Shown here piece by piece: positions 28,351-37,447 of a stretch of 37,498 nucleotides of DNA (position 1 is its first letter; each line of letters starts with the position of its first letter). The notes below the pieces were generated by a model that saw nothing but the letters and a program-made list of their open reading frames with translations, did no database searches and was not told where the DNA came from. The stretch is from Chloroflexota bacterium. GTDB taxonomy: Bacteria; Chloroflexota; Dehalococcoidia; SM23-28-2; RBG-16-64-32. The position numbers and the translations under genes were made by a program. The stretch is taken from the NCBI GenBank assembly GCA_022564695.1, contig JADFKX010000003.1:1-37498 (forward strand), written 5' to 3'.

Positions 28351-29955
28351 ATGAGAGTGAGCAAGCTGTCCGGCTATAGAGAGCTGCTGTACGCAGCGCT
28401 GATCATCTTCAGCGCCGTGAGCCTCGCTTCCCTGGAGTTCATGAAGAATGCGTTTCCTATCGCAGATGCGTTGCTGGTAACCAAGACCACCGTGATCTAT
28501 ATGATCGTTCTGGTGCAGGTCTTGCCCGCTCTTGCGCTGTTGGGTGCTGACCGCCTCATCGCTGCGCGATACGGCGCCGGCCGGCGCCTTCGGGTGTTCC
28601 GCTCGGTGCTATTCGTCGTGGCCGTCGTACTGATACTGCGTCAGTTGCAGCTCTACTGGGGCCCGGCGAGCGACTTCGCGGATTCGGTGAGTTCATCGGG
28701 CTGGGTGCTGGTGGTGCTTGTCGACCTCACGATTCTTGCAGCCGTAGTCGGCTTCGCCGTCTGGATGTTCAGGGGCCTGGCCATGTTCTTCGCCTACATG
28801 TCCCCGGTGGCGATAGTCATGACGGTCCTCATTCCATCCCAGGTACCAACGGGCGAGAGCCTCCCGGAGACGTATGGTCAGGAGGTGGTGACAGCGTCAC
28901 GGTCAGAATCTCAGCCAGCCGTTTTTGTACTTGTATTCGACGAACTAGGATATGACGTGCTCCTTGACGATGGGAAGGTGGACGCGGAGAGCTTCCCTAA
29001 CATCGCCGCACTGGCAGAGGACGGGGTCTGGTTTACCAACGCTACCACCAATAACTATTGGTCTTTGTTCGTCCTGCCAACCATCATCGATCCAGTCAAA
29101 TCGCTGGCCGAGCGTTTTGACATCAGGCTCTATACGCAGTTCCGGTTTGTGGAGCAACGATACGTCAAGGCTTGTGGCGAGGTCATGACGTGTCGGGGCT
29201 ATGGCTACTTGACCGAGAACGACCAGCTGCGGGTGGCCGGTAACCTGGCTCTGCGGTCCTTCTACCAGGCGACCCCGAAGCCGGTGGAGTGGGCCATAAG
29301 CCGCCCAATGGGTTGGCTACTGGACCGCCTGGGCTGGGCGTATCCGTCCGTGGATAGCCAGGGCTTCCATACGCTTACCAAGAGACAGTTTGATGTGTTT
29401 CTAGATGACATCACGGGTCGAGACGCGTTGGGACGCATACATGTGTTGCACCTGTTATTACCCCATCACCCGTTCGCATTCAGCGGAGAGGGGAACGCCC
29501 TCAGCAACGGCTGTTCTTGCGCCGCTGGCCAGGACTTTCAGCCGGAGAAATACCGGCAACAGTCGATGTACGTGGACGTTCTGGTTGGCAGGCTTATGGA
29601 CAAGCTAAAGAGAGAAGGAATTTACGACGAGGCGGTCATTGTTCTCACGGGGGATCACGGACCGCGGCCCTACGTCCCCGGGCCACAGGCGCCCCTGGAA
29701 GACTCCATCGCGCGTGTCCCGTTGGTGATCCGCGCTCCCGGCTTAGGCAGCTCTGTGTCCGATGTGGACTACCAGCACATAGATTTCGGCCCAACGTTGA
29801 TGGATATCCTGGGGCTGCCGCCGATCAGCGATGCCGAGGGGGTCTCGGCCTTCAGCGAGGAGCGGCCGCAGCGGGATAAGGTATTTCGGGTGTTCAGTAG
29901 TACGTTCATCCGTAGCGAAGAGGACGATAGCTGGCAGCTTGTTCTGGATGAGTGA
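28351..29955 (+). CDS. membrane sulfatase/alkaline-phosphatase-fold enzyme
   Basis: N-terminal TM helices; VFVLVFDELGYDVLL, HLLLPHHPF, VIVLTGDHGPRPYVPG. Confidence 0.8.
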   Translation: MRVSKLSGYRELLYAALIIFSAVSLASLEFMKNAFPIADALLVTKTTVIYMIVLVQVLPALALLGADRLIAARYGAGRRLRVFRSVLFVVAVVLILRQLQLYWGPASDFADSVSSSGWVLVVLVDLTILAAVVGFAVWMFRGLAMFFAYMSPVAIVMTVLIPSQVPTGESLPETYGQEVVTASRSESQPAVFVLVFDELGYDVLLDDGKVDAESFPNIAALAEDGVWFTNATTNNYWSLFVLPTIIDPVKSLAERFDIRLYTQFRFVEQRYVKACGEVMTCRGYGYLTENDQLRVAGNLALRSFYQATPKPVEWAISRPMGWLLDRLGWAYPSVDSQGFHTLTKRQFDVFLDDITGRDALGRIHVLHLLLPHHPFAFSGEGNALSNGCSCAAGQDFQPEKYRQQSMYVDVLVGRLMDKLKREGIYDEAVIVLTGDHGPRPYVPGPQAPLEDSIARVPLVIRAPGLGSSVSDVDYQHIDFGPTLMDILGLPPISDAEGVSAFSEERPQRDKVFRVFSSTFIRSEEDDSWQLVLDE

Positions 29956-29976
29956 TGCCAGAACCTTGTAGCGGCG

Positions 29977-29995
29977 CTACCGGCTCATCCGGTAG
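29977..29995. repeat. perfect hairpin CTACCGG-CTCAT-CCGGTAG downstream of sulfatase-fold gene (possible transcript end)
   Basis: 7-bp perfect arms; a second CCCTCC...GGAGGG arm pair follows. Confidence 0.4.
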
Positions 29996-30260
29996 ACCTC
30001 ACCCTCCGTCTTGTTGGGAGGGAAAACGGTTGCACCACAATACGGTATACGATGAGGGTAGAGGCGTTCGCCCCGATTACCGATGTCACTAAACGCTGCT
30101 GGTCTGGTTGGTAGCTCTGCCTAGGAGGCTCCTGGATGGAGAGCACTGGCCGAGGGCTAGCCCCTATGGTTAGAACCGGTGCTTGTGCCGGGGAAACTGG
30201 CGCGGGCGCGGGTCTCGTATTACTATACGGAGGCATTACGTTTACGCTAGGAGGCGCTCC

Positions 30261-31415
30261 GTGAGAGAAGTGGTCATTGTAGAGGCGGTCCGTACCCCCA
30301 TGGGCCGCAAGAATGGGGTGCTGTCCGGCATTCACCCCAACAACCTGGGGGCGATGGTGCTGAACGAGGTTGTGAAGCGGGCCGGCATCGAGTCGTCGTT
30401 GGTGGAGGACGTTGTGTTCGGAAATGTGGACGAGGTGGGAGAGCAGGGGGCGAACGTGGCCCGTAACTGTCTCCTGACGGCGGACTTCCCGTACGAAGTA
30501 CCGGCTACCACGGTGGACCGCCAGTGCGGTTCCGGCCAGCAGGCGATCCACTTCGCCGCGAACCTGATCCAGGCGGAGACGTGCGACATCACTATCGGCG
30601 GCGGGGTGGAGTCGATGTCACGAGTGCCGCTTGGGATCAACATCACGCAGGGGCCGGGCTTCCCCTTCCAGCCGGAGCTGCTGAAGAAGTACCAGCTCAC
30701 CGCTCAGGGGATCTCCGCCGAGGAGATCGCCAAGAAGTGGGGCATCGAGCGGCCGGAGGCGGACGAGTTCGCGCTTGAGAGCTACGAGAACGCGAAGGGG
30801 GCCCGGGACGAAGGCCGTTTCGACCGCGAGATCCTGCCTGTGGACGTGCAGCTTGAGGGGCTGCCGGCCACGATCAAGACGGACGAGGGCATCCGCGACA
30901 CGTCGCTGGAGAAGCTGGCTTCGCTGCAGCCCTCGTTTCGCCCGGACGGTGTTCACCACGCCGGCAACTCCAGCCAGATCACGGACGGGGCAGCCGCGGT
31001 GCTGCTGATGGCTAGGGAGAAGGCGGAGGAGCTGGGCGTAAAGGCGCGGGCGCGCATCATCGGCCAGGCGGTGGTGGGCACCGACCCGGTGCTGATGCTC
31101 ACGGGTCCGATCACGGCGACGCCGAAGGTGCTGGCGAAGGCGGGGCTGAAGCTGAGCGATATCGACCTAATCGAGATCAACGAGGCGTTCGCCTCCGTGG
31201 TCCTGGCCTGGAAGCGCGAGGTGAAGCCCGATATGTCGAAGGTGAACGTGAATGGCGGCGCTATCGCCCTGGGGCACCCGCTGGGGGCCACAGGCGCCCG
31301 CCTTATGACCACGCTCCTGCACGAGCTGGAGCGCACGGGTGGCCGCTACGGGATGCAGTTGATGTGCTGCGGCGGCGGCCTGGGTACGGCCACCATCATC
31401 GAGCGGCTGGACTAG
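30261..31415 (+). CDS. thiolase family protein (acetyl-CoA acetyltransferase)
   Basis: VDRQCGSGQQAIHFAA, NEAFASVVLAWK, NVNGGAIALGHPLGATGAR, CCGGGLGTATIIER; GTG start with AGGAGG. Confidence 0.95.
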   Translation: MREVVIVEAVRTPMGRKNGVLSGIHPNNLGAMVLNEVVKRAGIESSLVEDVVFGNVDEVGEQGANVARNCLLTADFPYEVPATTVDRQCGSGQQAIHFAANLIQAETCDITIGGGVESMSRVPLGINITQGPGFPFQPELLKKYQLTAQGISAEEIAKKWGIERPEADEFALESYENAKGARDEGRFDREILPVDVQLEGLPATIKTDEGIRDTSLEKLASLQPSFRPDGVHHAGNSSQITDGAAAVLLMAREKAEELGVKARARIIGQAVVGTDPVLMLTGPITATPKVLAKAGLKLSDIDLIEINEAFASVVLAWKREVKPDMSKVNVNGGAIALGHPLGATGARLMTTLLHELERTGGRYGMQLMCCGGGLGTATIIERLD

Positions 31416-31499
31416 GGGCGGCAGGCCCCATTTCGCTGCCGGTGGGGGGAGGTCAGGGTCTTGTTATCGGCGCCGTATGGGGGCGAAGCAGAGGAAGTG

Positions 31500-31949
31500 C
31501 TAGCGGCCCTGGCGCTCGATCTCCGCCACCTTCTCCAGGCGGCGGCGGTACCGTTCCTCTCCTGACAGGCGGGCGTCTACGTACGCTTGCACCAACTCCA
31601 GCGCCAGCTGTGAGTCGATGACGCCGGCGCCGAGGCAGAGGACGTTCATATCGTCGTGCTCCACGCCCTGGCGAGCGGAGTAGGTGTCGTGGCAGATGGC
31701 GGCGCGGACCCCGTGTATCTTGTTCGCCGCGATGCTGGCGCCCACGCCGCTACCGCAGACCAGGACGCCGCGCTCCGCGCGGCCGTCCTGGAGCGCCTGG
31801 CCGATGGCGCGGGCGTAGTCCGGATAGTCGACGGAGTCGGCGTTGTGGGTGCCCACGTCCAGGACTTCGTGGCCGGCCTGTTTGAGGTTGGCCGCGATCT
31901 GGTCCTTCATTTCGTAGCCGCGGTGGTCGGCGCCGACGACGATGCGCAT
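31500..31949 (-). CDS. rpiB: ribose 5-phosphate isomerase B
   Basis: RIVVGADHRGYEMKDQI, GVLVCGSGVGASIAANKIHGVRAA. Confidence 0.95.
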   Translation of the reverse strand: MRIVVGADHRGYEMKDQIAANLKQAGHEVLDVGTHNADSVDYPDYARAIGQALQDGRAERGVLVCGSGVGASIAANKIHGVRAAICHDTYSARQGVEHDDMNVLCLGAGVIDSQLALELVQAYVDARLSGEERYRRRLEKVAEIERQGR

Positions 31950-31969
31950 CTCAGTCCTCTTCTGTCATC

Positions 31970-32959
31970 CTACAGCCAGCGGTGTTGACGGTACCAGGCC
32001 GCCGTGAGCGAGGCCCCCTCTTTGAGGGTGACCCGGGGCGTCCAGCCCAGGTCGCGGCTGATCTCGTTGTGGGAGCAAACCCAGTGGCGCTGGCTCATCT
32101 CCTTGACCTTATCGCGAGTGAAGATGACGGCCTGCCGGCGTAGGCGGCCGTAGGTCTCGCTGAGGAAGGCGGCGGCGGTGAACGCCCAGGGAGGGGAGTT
32201 AATGCGCAGCGCTTTCCTGCCGTTGGCCTGCTCTACCGCGCCCAGCATCTGGCGCCAGGTGTAGACTGCGCCGTCGTCCAGGGTGTAGGTGGCGATGGGG
32301 GCCTCGTCAGAGGCGGTGGCAGCCAGGGCGACCGCGCGGGCCGCATCCTCGACGTAGACGCAGGAGATTGTGTTGGCGCCGTCGCCCAGGAGGGGCGCCA
32401 GCCGCCAGCGGGCAAGCCGGAAGAAGGTAAGGAGCTCGCGGTCGCGGGGGCCGTAGATGACGGGAGGACGGAAGATGACGGCCCCGACCCCGGCGGGTTT
32501 GCCGGCCCAGTCGCGCACCATCTCCTCGGCCTTGAGCTTGCTGCGTCCGTAGGCGGTAACCGGGGTGGCGGGGGCGTCGAGGGGGCGCGGCCGGCCGTCC
32601 TCGCTGGGGCCGTGAGCGGCGAGGCTTGATATGAAGACGAAACGGGGGGCGGCTTCGGCGGAAGCCAGGGCGGAGAGAAGGTTGGCGGTGCCCTCCGCGT
32701 TCACGGAGTTGAACTCGGCGGCGGAACGCGCCTTCACCAACCCAGCGGCGTGGACGACGGCGTCAACGCCCGCGACGGCGGCTGGGAGAGTGTCCGGCTG
32801 GGTGATGTCTCCCAACGCTTCCTCGATCTCTAAGCCGCGGAGGAACGAGCGGTCGCTCGTGCGTCGCGCCAGCACGCGGACGGTATGGCCTTCGCGGGCG
32901 AGCTGCTCGGCGATGTGGGAGCCGAGGAAGCCGGTGGCGCCGGTGACCAGGAATTTCAT
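31970..32959 (-). CDS. extended SDR NAD-dependent epimerase/dehydratase (candidate 3-oxoceramide reductase, CerR-like)
   Basis: MKFLVTGATGFLGSHIAEQLAREGH, YGRSKLKAEE; overlaps upstream GNAT gene by 4 nt. Confidence 0.85.
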   Translation of the reverse strand: MKFLVTGATGFLGSHIAEQLAREGHTVRVLARRTSDRSFLRGLEIEEALGDITQPDTLPAAVAGVDAVVHAAGLVKARSAAEFNSVNAEGTANLLSALASAEAAPRFVFISSLAAHGPSEDGRPRPLDAPATPVTAYGRSKLKAEEMVRDWAGKPAGVGAVIFRPPVIYGPRDRELLTFFRLARWRLAPLLGDGANTISCVYVEDAARAVALAATASDEAPIATYTLDDGAVYTWRQMLGAVEQANGRKALRINSPPWAFTAAAFLSETYGRLRRQAVIFTRDKVKEMSQRHWVCSHNEISRDLGWTPRVTLKEGASLTAAWYRQHRWL

Positions 32960-34089
32960 GACGTAAGGGGTTTCTCGTAGAGGCGGTAGGTCTTGTCCAG
33001 GTGGCAGCCGACGTTGCGGATGATCGTGTTCACGGCGTTGTTGTCCTCCAGCGTCCAGGAGAACTCAGCCGAGTGGTAGCCGCCATCGCGGGCGGCACGG
33101 TAGACCTGGTCACAGAGGAGATAGGCCATGGCGAGGTATTTGCGGGTGCGGTATTCCTTCTTGACGCCCAGGATCATCAGGCGGCCGGTCTTGAGGCCGC
33201 GAACCTTCAGCCGCCACAGCAGCTTCGCCCAGCCGAAGGGGAAGAGGTGGCCGTTCAGGTCGCGGATTGCCTCGTTGATGTTGGGTACGGCGAGGATGAC
33301 GCCCGCGGTTTCTCCGTCCACCTCCACGATTGCAATCAGGCTGGTATCGACAATCGGGCGCAGATCTTCTGCGAGGTGGTGCGCCTCGGCGGGCGTCACG
33401 GGGACGAACCCCCAGTTCCCACTCCAGGTGGAGTTGAAGACTTCGAGTATAGTGGCGATCTCTTCATTGAAGCGTTTGATGTTGCCCTGGCGAATGTTGA
33501 CGTCCGGCCGCTGGCGGAGCTCCTCCACGGCGCGGCGCGCCTTTTGGGGTACGATGGCCGTATCGTAACGCCAGGAGTAGAGGTCCTTGGCTTTCTGGAA
33601 GCCCGCGCCCTCGATGAGTCGCCCGTAGTATGGCCGCGAGTAGGGCATCATGATCATGGGCGGCGTGTCGAAGCCATCAATCAGGAGCCCTACCTCCTGG
33701 TTGATGGAGAAGCTCAGGGGCCCGCGGATGGCCTCCATGCCATGCTGCCGGAGCCAGTCCTCAGCCGCTTCAAATAGCGCCTGAGCCGTCTCCGCCTCAT
33801 CCTCCGATTCGAAAAAGCCGAAGAAGCCGGTGCGCTCCTCGTGGTACCGGTTGTGCTCGTGGTCCACCTGGGCCGAGATGCGCCCGACTACCTGGCCGTT
33901 ACGGTGGGCGAGGAAGAGTTGGGCGTCGGCGTGTTGGAGGAAGGGGTTGGTCTTCGGTTTGAACCGTTTGCGCTCCAGATAGAGGAGCGGGGGCACCCAG
34001 TTGGGGTCTTCCCGGTAGAGGTGGAAGGGCAGCTTGATGAAGGCGTTCAGGTCACGGCGGCCGGAAACCGGCGACACAGTCACCGACAT
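32956..34089 (-). CDS. GNAT-fold acyltransferase-like protein (candidate bacterial ceramide synthase, bCerS-like)
   Basis: FHLYREDPNWVPPLLYLERKRF..NPFLQHADAQLFLAHRNGQVVGRISAQVD; start ATG 34089. Confidence 0.7.
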   Translation of the reverse strand: MSVTVSPVSGRRDLNAFIKLPFHLYREDPNWVPPLLYLERKRFKPKTNPFLQHADAQLFLAHRNGQVVGRISAQVDHEHNRYHEERTGFFGFFESEDEAETAQALFEAAEDWLRQHGMEAIRGPLSFSINQEVGLLIDGFDTPPMIMMPYSRPYYGRLIEGAGFQKAKDLYSWRYDTAIVPQKARRAVEELRQRPDVNIRQGNIKRFNEEIATILEVFNSTWSGNWGFVPVTPAEAHHLAEDLRPIVDTSLIAIVEVDGETAGVILAVPNINEAIRDLNGHLFPFGWAKLLWRLKVRGLKTGRLMILGVKKEYRTRKYLAMAYLLCDQVYRAARDGGYHSAEFSWTLEDNNAVNTIIRNVGCHLDKTYRLYEKPLTS

Positions 34090-34102
34090 GATTGGGCTCC
34101 TC

Positions 34103-35395
34103 TTAGGGTAGGAGGCCGTGCTTGCGTCCCAGGGTCTGAAACTGTTCAAGGACGAACTCTATCTGTTCGTCCTTGTGGGTGGCCATGCAGCTGGTGCGGA
34201 GCAGGGCCTTACCCATGGCCACGGCGGGGAAGATAACGGGGTTGGTGTACACACCGCAGTCGATGAGGTCTCGCCAGAATGTGACGGTGGCGAGCTCGTC
34301 GCCGATACTGATGGGGATGATCGACGTCTGGGATTCGCCGGTGTCGAACCCCATATCGTTCAGTCCGCTGCGAAGCGTTTCCCCGAGGCGCTGTACGGTC
34401 TCCACCAGCTCCGGCTCGTCAATGAGCACCTCCAGGGAGGCGAGGGCGGCGGCGGCCGAGGCGGGGGGCAGGCTGGCGGAGAAGATCATGGAGCGGCCGA
34501 AGTGCTTGATCCAATCCAGCACGGCGCGGCTGCCGGCGACGAAGCCGCCAACGGAGGCGAAGGACTTGGAGAAGGTGCCGACCGTCAGATCAATCTTCCC
34601 ATCTATGCCGAAGTGGCTGGCGGTTCCGCGGCCACCGGTGCCGATAACGCCGATGGCGTGGGCGTCGTCTACCAGGAGGCGAACCTGATGGCGCTGGCAC
34701 ACCTCGACGATCGCGGGCAGGTCGGCGATGTCGCCGCCCATGCTGAACACGCCGTCGATGATTACGAGGCAGGTTTTTTTCTTATCCAGGCGGCGGAGGA
34801 TCGTGTCCAGATGCCTGGCGTCGTTGTGGCGGAAGCGCAGCATCTCACCTTCCGCGAGGCGGCAGGCGTCGTAGATGCTGGCGTGATCCGCTTTGTCGAC
34901 GACAGCCACGGAGCGGCTGTCAACCAGGGATGAGATGACGCCGAGGTTTGTCTGGTAGCCGGTGGCGAACACCACGGCCGCCTCCGTGCCCAGGAACTTG
35001 GCGATCCTGTTCTCAAGCTTCTCGTGCAGGTGAGTGGTGCCGTTGAGAAGACGGGAGCCGGTTAAGGAGGTGCCGTGCTCGCTGATGGCGTCCTGGGAGG
35101 CCTGAACGACGCGGGGATGCCTTGTAAGCCCCAGATAGTTATTGGAGCCCAGCATAATCACTTCGCGGCCGTAGATCATTGCTACGGCGCCGTCGTTGCG
35201 GTCCAGGGGCTGGAAGAAGGGGTAGAGTCGAGCGGCGCGGGCCTGCTCTGGGAGCTTGAAGCTGTGGACCTTGGCGAAGATGTCGCGCCCGTCCCCGTCG
35301 TCGTAGCGACCGGGCAGCATGCCTTCAATGGTGAGACCGGCGAAGGCGAGGGCTGCGGTCTGCGGATCGGGTTTCGGCTCAGCCTGTTTGGCCAT
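34103..35395 (-). CDS. alpha-oxoamine synthase family (serine palmitoyltransferase-like)
   Basis: MLGSNNYLGLTRHPRV, SRLLNGTTHLHEKLE, DGVFSMGGDIADLP, DDAHAIGVIGTGGRG, TFSKSFASVGGFVAG PLP lysine motif. Confidence 0.85.
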   Translation of the reverse strand: MAKQAEPKPDPQTAALAFAGLTIEGMLPGRYDDGDGRDIFAKVHSFKLPEQARAARLYPFFQPLDRNDGAVAMIYGREVIMLGSNNYLGLTRHPRVVQASQDAISEHGTSLTGSRLLNGTTHLHEKLENRIAKFLGTEAAVVFATGYQTNLGVISSLVDSRSVAVVDKADHASIYDACRLAEGEMLRFRHNDARHLDTILRRLDKKKTCLVIIDGVFSMGGDIADLPAIVEVCQRHQVRLLVDDAHAIGVIGTGGRGTASHFGIDGKIDLTVGTFSKSFASVGGFVAGSRAVLDWIKHFGRSMIFSASLPPASAAAALASLEVLIDEPELVETVQRLGETLRSGLNDMGFDTGESQTSIIPISIGDELATVTFWRDLIDCGVYTNPVIFPAVAMGKALLRTSCMATHKDEQIEFVLEQFQTLGRKHGLLP

Positions 35396-35584
35396 AAGTC
35401 GTCTCTAGTTTGGTTACCTACGGCCTAATTGTCAACCCGCCAATACGATTGGCGATTATGAGTCAAGTGTCTAATCGGGTACGTTCGTTGAATATACAGC
35501 GGATGCCCGTTGACGGAGCCGCGGTCAGCGCGTTCGTTTGGGACGTGGCTGAGCCACTCGTCGGCTGTTCGTGACTGGAGTTGG

Positions 35585-36463
35585 CTAGTCCGCGATAGGC
35601 GGGTCAGCCTCGCGTTCCGCCAGCCGCGCCTGTGCCGCAGCCGGCGTGGGTGCGACAGACGGAGAGGCTGGACGCATGGCGATGAAGTACCAGGAGGCCA
35701 ATACTAGGTATGTGGGGTAGGCGATGACCTCCAGCAGCGATGGGTTGCCGTTGTATCCAAGCAGTGCTTTCAACCAGAGGCCGACGCCACTGCCATCGTT
35801 AACGATGTTGTTGATGTCCCAGACGTGCTCGATGGAGATAGGCAGTAGGGCGGCCTCCTGAAGCTCGTGAATGCCGTGTATCAGTAGCCCTGCCGCGAAG
35901 AAGATGAGAAGGGTGCCGGTCACGTTGAAGAACACCCGCAGGTTCAGGCGATAGCCGCCGCTGTAGATTCCCCACGACAGGCCAACGGCGACGACTATCC
36001 CTGCCGTTGCGCCGATGGTGGATTCCAGCGGTGTTGATGTCCGTGTCGCGGCGAACAAGAAGACGGCCGTTTCCAGACCTTCTCTCAGGATGGCGCTGAA
36101 CGGTATCAGGGCCAGCGCAAACACCGACCCCATCCCGATCGCCTGCGCCATCTCGTGTTCCAGGCTCTTCTTGATCCCGGCCGACTGCCGCTTCATCCAG
36201 ACGATCATCCAGCTCAGGACGCCGACCGCCGCCAGCATAGCAAGCCCTTCGAACGCCTCCGCCCCCCTGCCCTCGAACTCGCCGGCGATGGCAAAGATCG
36301 CTGCTCCTACGACGAGGCTGATGGCCACGGCGGCCAGGGCCGCCAGGAGCACCGTCCGGAAGTGACGCCTCTGGTTGGTGGACTTGAGGTAGGCCAGGAT
36401 GATAGCGACGATGAGCCCGGCCTCTAGGCCTTCTCGCAAGGTTATGAGGAAGCTGCCACCCAT
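35585..36463 (-). CDS. FTR1/EfeU family iron permease
   Basis: LITLREGLEAGLIVAIILAYL and AILREGLETAVFLFA REGLE motifs, seven TM-like helices. Confidence 0.92.
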   Translation of the reverse strand: MGGSFLITLREGLEAGLIVAIILAYLKSTNQRRHFRTVLLAALAAVAISLVVGAAIFAIAGEFEGRGAEAFEGLAMLAAVGVLSWMIVWMKRQSAGIKKSLEHEMAQAIGMGSVFALALIPFSAILREGLETAVFLFAATRTSTPLESTIGATAGIVVAVGLSWGIYSGGYRLNLRVFFNVTGTLLIFFAAGLLIHGIHELQEAALLPISIEHVWDINNIVNDGSGVGLWLKALLGYNGNPSLLEVIAYPTYLVLASWYFIAMRPASPSVAPTPAAAQARLAEREADPPIAD

Positions 36464-36561
36464 TGGAGACTGCCTACCGAAAACGGGTGGGGATGGAACG
36501 GGCGGTATTGGAGAGGGAGCGGTTCGGCATGCTGGTCACCTCCAGGTTAATGTCCGTCTTA

Positions 36562-36594
36562 ACTTAGCGCTTGCTTAATATTAGCGCGTACTTA
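36562..36594. promoter_or_regulatory. 17-bp-period direct repeat, candidate metalloregulator site upstream of FTR1
   Basis: ACTTAGCGCTTGCTTA / TATTAGCGCGTACTTA (12/16), within AT-rich FTR1 upstream region. Confidence 0.35.
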
Positions 36595-36623
36595 CCTTAG
36601 ACCTGTGCACGTGCATAAGTCAA
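36594..36623 (-). promoter_or_regulatory. sigma70-like promoter toward FTR1 (TTGACT-18 bp-TAAGGT)
   Basis: Minus-strand TTGACT at 36623-36618, TAAGGT at 36599-36594. Confidence 0.35.
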
Positions 36624-36731
36624 GAGCTTTTGGGAAATATTTCGCAAATTGGACGATACGACTGCGCGCAGTGTGGCGCCGCTAAGGGGCAGCCACAGTC
36701 GCTGAAGCCCCAGGATGGCGATGGAGCGCGT

Positions 36732-36935
36732 CTACATCTCGACGGCGGGCTTGCCGGCGCCTATGTACTTGGGTGGGTCCTCGTCGAACATATGCTTGCA
36801 GCCGGGGGCGCAGAAGTAGTAGGTCTCGCCCTCGTGCTCGCTGGTGGCGCGGGCGGTCTCCTTTTCCACCGTCATGTGGCAGACGGGGTCGATGGCGGTG
36901 GCGGGCTTCTTGCGGAAGATGTCCAGGATACCCAT
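36732..36935 (-). CDS. YHS-domain protein
   Basis: DPVCHMTVEKETARATSEHEGETYYFCAPGCKHMFDEDPPKYI; ATG 36935 with AAGGAG SD. Confidence 0.9.
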   Translation of the reverse strand: MGILDIFRKKPATAIDPVCHMTVEKETARATSEHEGETYYFCAPGCKHMFDEDPPKYIGAGKPAVEM

Positions 36936-36951
36936 GCTGATCTCCTTCACG

Positions 36952-37431
36952 CTAAGCGGTTGACTGTGCAGGGATGAGGATCGCAAACGCGACGCCGAGC
37001 CCGCCGACGGTCGAGTGGAGGCTGGTCGCCATGTAGCGCACAAACGGCGGCAAAGACTGCGTATCGGGCGGGCTCTCACCGGGCGTAAACACAATCGTTC
37101 TGGCTTCGTGTGCCCGGCCACGGAGCCAGTAGCGAACATTGGGGTTCACGCGAACGTTTTCAATCCATTGGGATCGGTTGCCGCGGACCGTGCCGATTAA
37201 GAGGTAGTCGCCGAATAACGTGGCTAGAATCGGTATGGAATACGGTAGCCCGGTCCGCCGGCCCTTCGTTTCTAACGCGATCAGCCCGGTAAGGCCAAAG
37301 GCAGGGAAACCGCATCCCGCGCGCACTGCCGGTTCAACCAGCAGGTTCAGGGTGCGATAGAATCCGGCCTCCATGGTCGCAAGTCTGGACACGGCAGCAC
37401 CTAGTATTCGGGGGTGCTGGACGGTTGTCAA
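36952..37431 (-). CDS. deazaflavin (F420)-dependent nitroreductase (DUF385/DDN) family protein
   Basis: LIALETKGRRTGLPYSIPILATLFGDYLLIGTVRGNRSQWIENVRVNPNVRYWLRG. Confidence 0.88.
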   Translation of the reverse strand: MTTVQHPRILGAAVSRLATMEAGFYRTLNLLVEPAVRAGCGFPAFGLTGLIALETKGRRTGLPYSIPILATLFGDYLLIGTVRGNRSQWIENVRVNPNVRYWLRGRAHEARTIVFTPGESPPDTQSLPPFVRYMATSLHSTVGGLGVAFAILIPAQSTA

Positions 37432-37447
37432 CTCTGAGCGTGCGACG

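Noticed and set aside
29956-30260. Possible tRNA or riboswitch in the 305-bp gap before the thiolase gene
   Set aside because: No T-arm GGTTCGA-type motif or acceptor pairing found; only short hairpins that look like a transcript end.
34118-34933. 271-aa plus-strand ORF opposite the oxoamine synthase gene
   Set aside because: Gly/Ala-rich antisense frame of a strongly recognised PLP enzyme.
34103-35395. Plain biotin-pathway bioF
   Set aside because: No bioA/B/D genes adjacent, and SKSFASVGGF plus neighbouring GNAT and SDR genes fit SPT better; not fully excluded without phylogeny.
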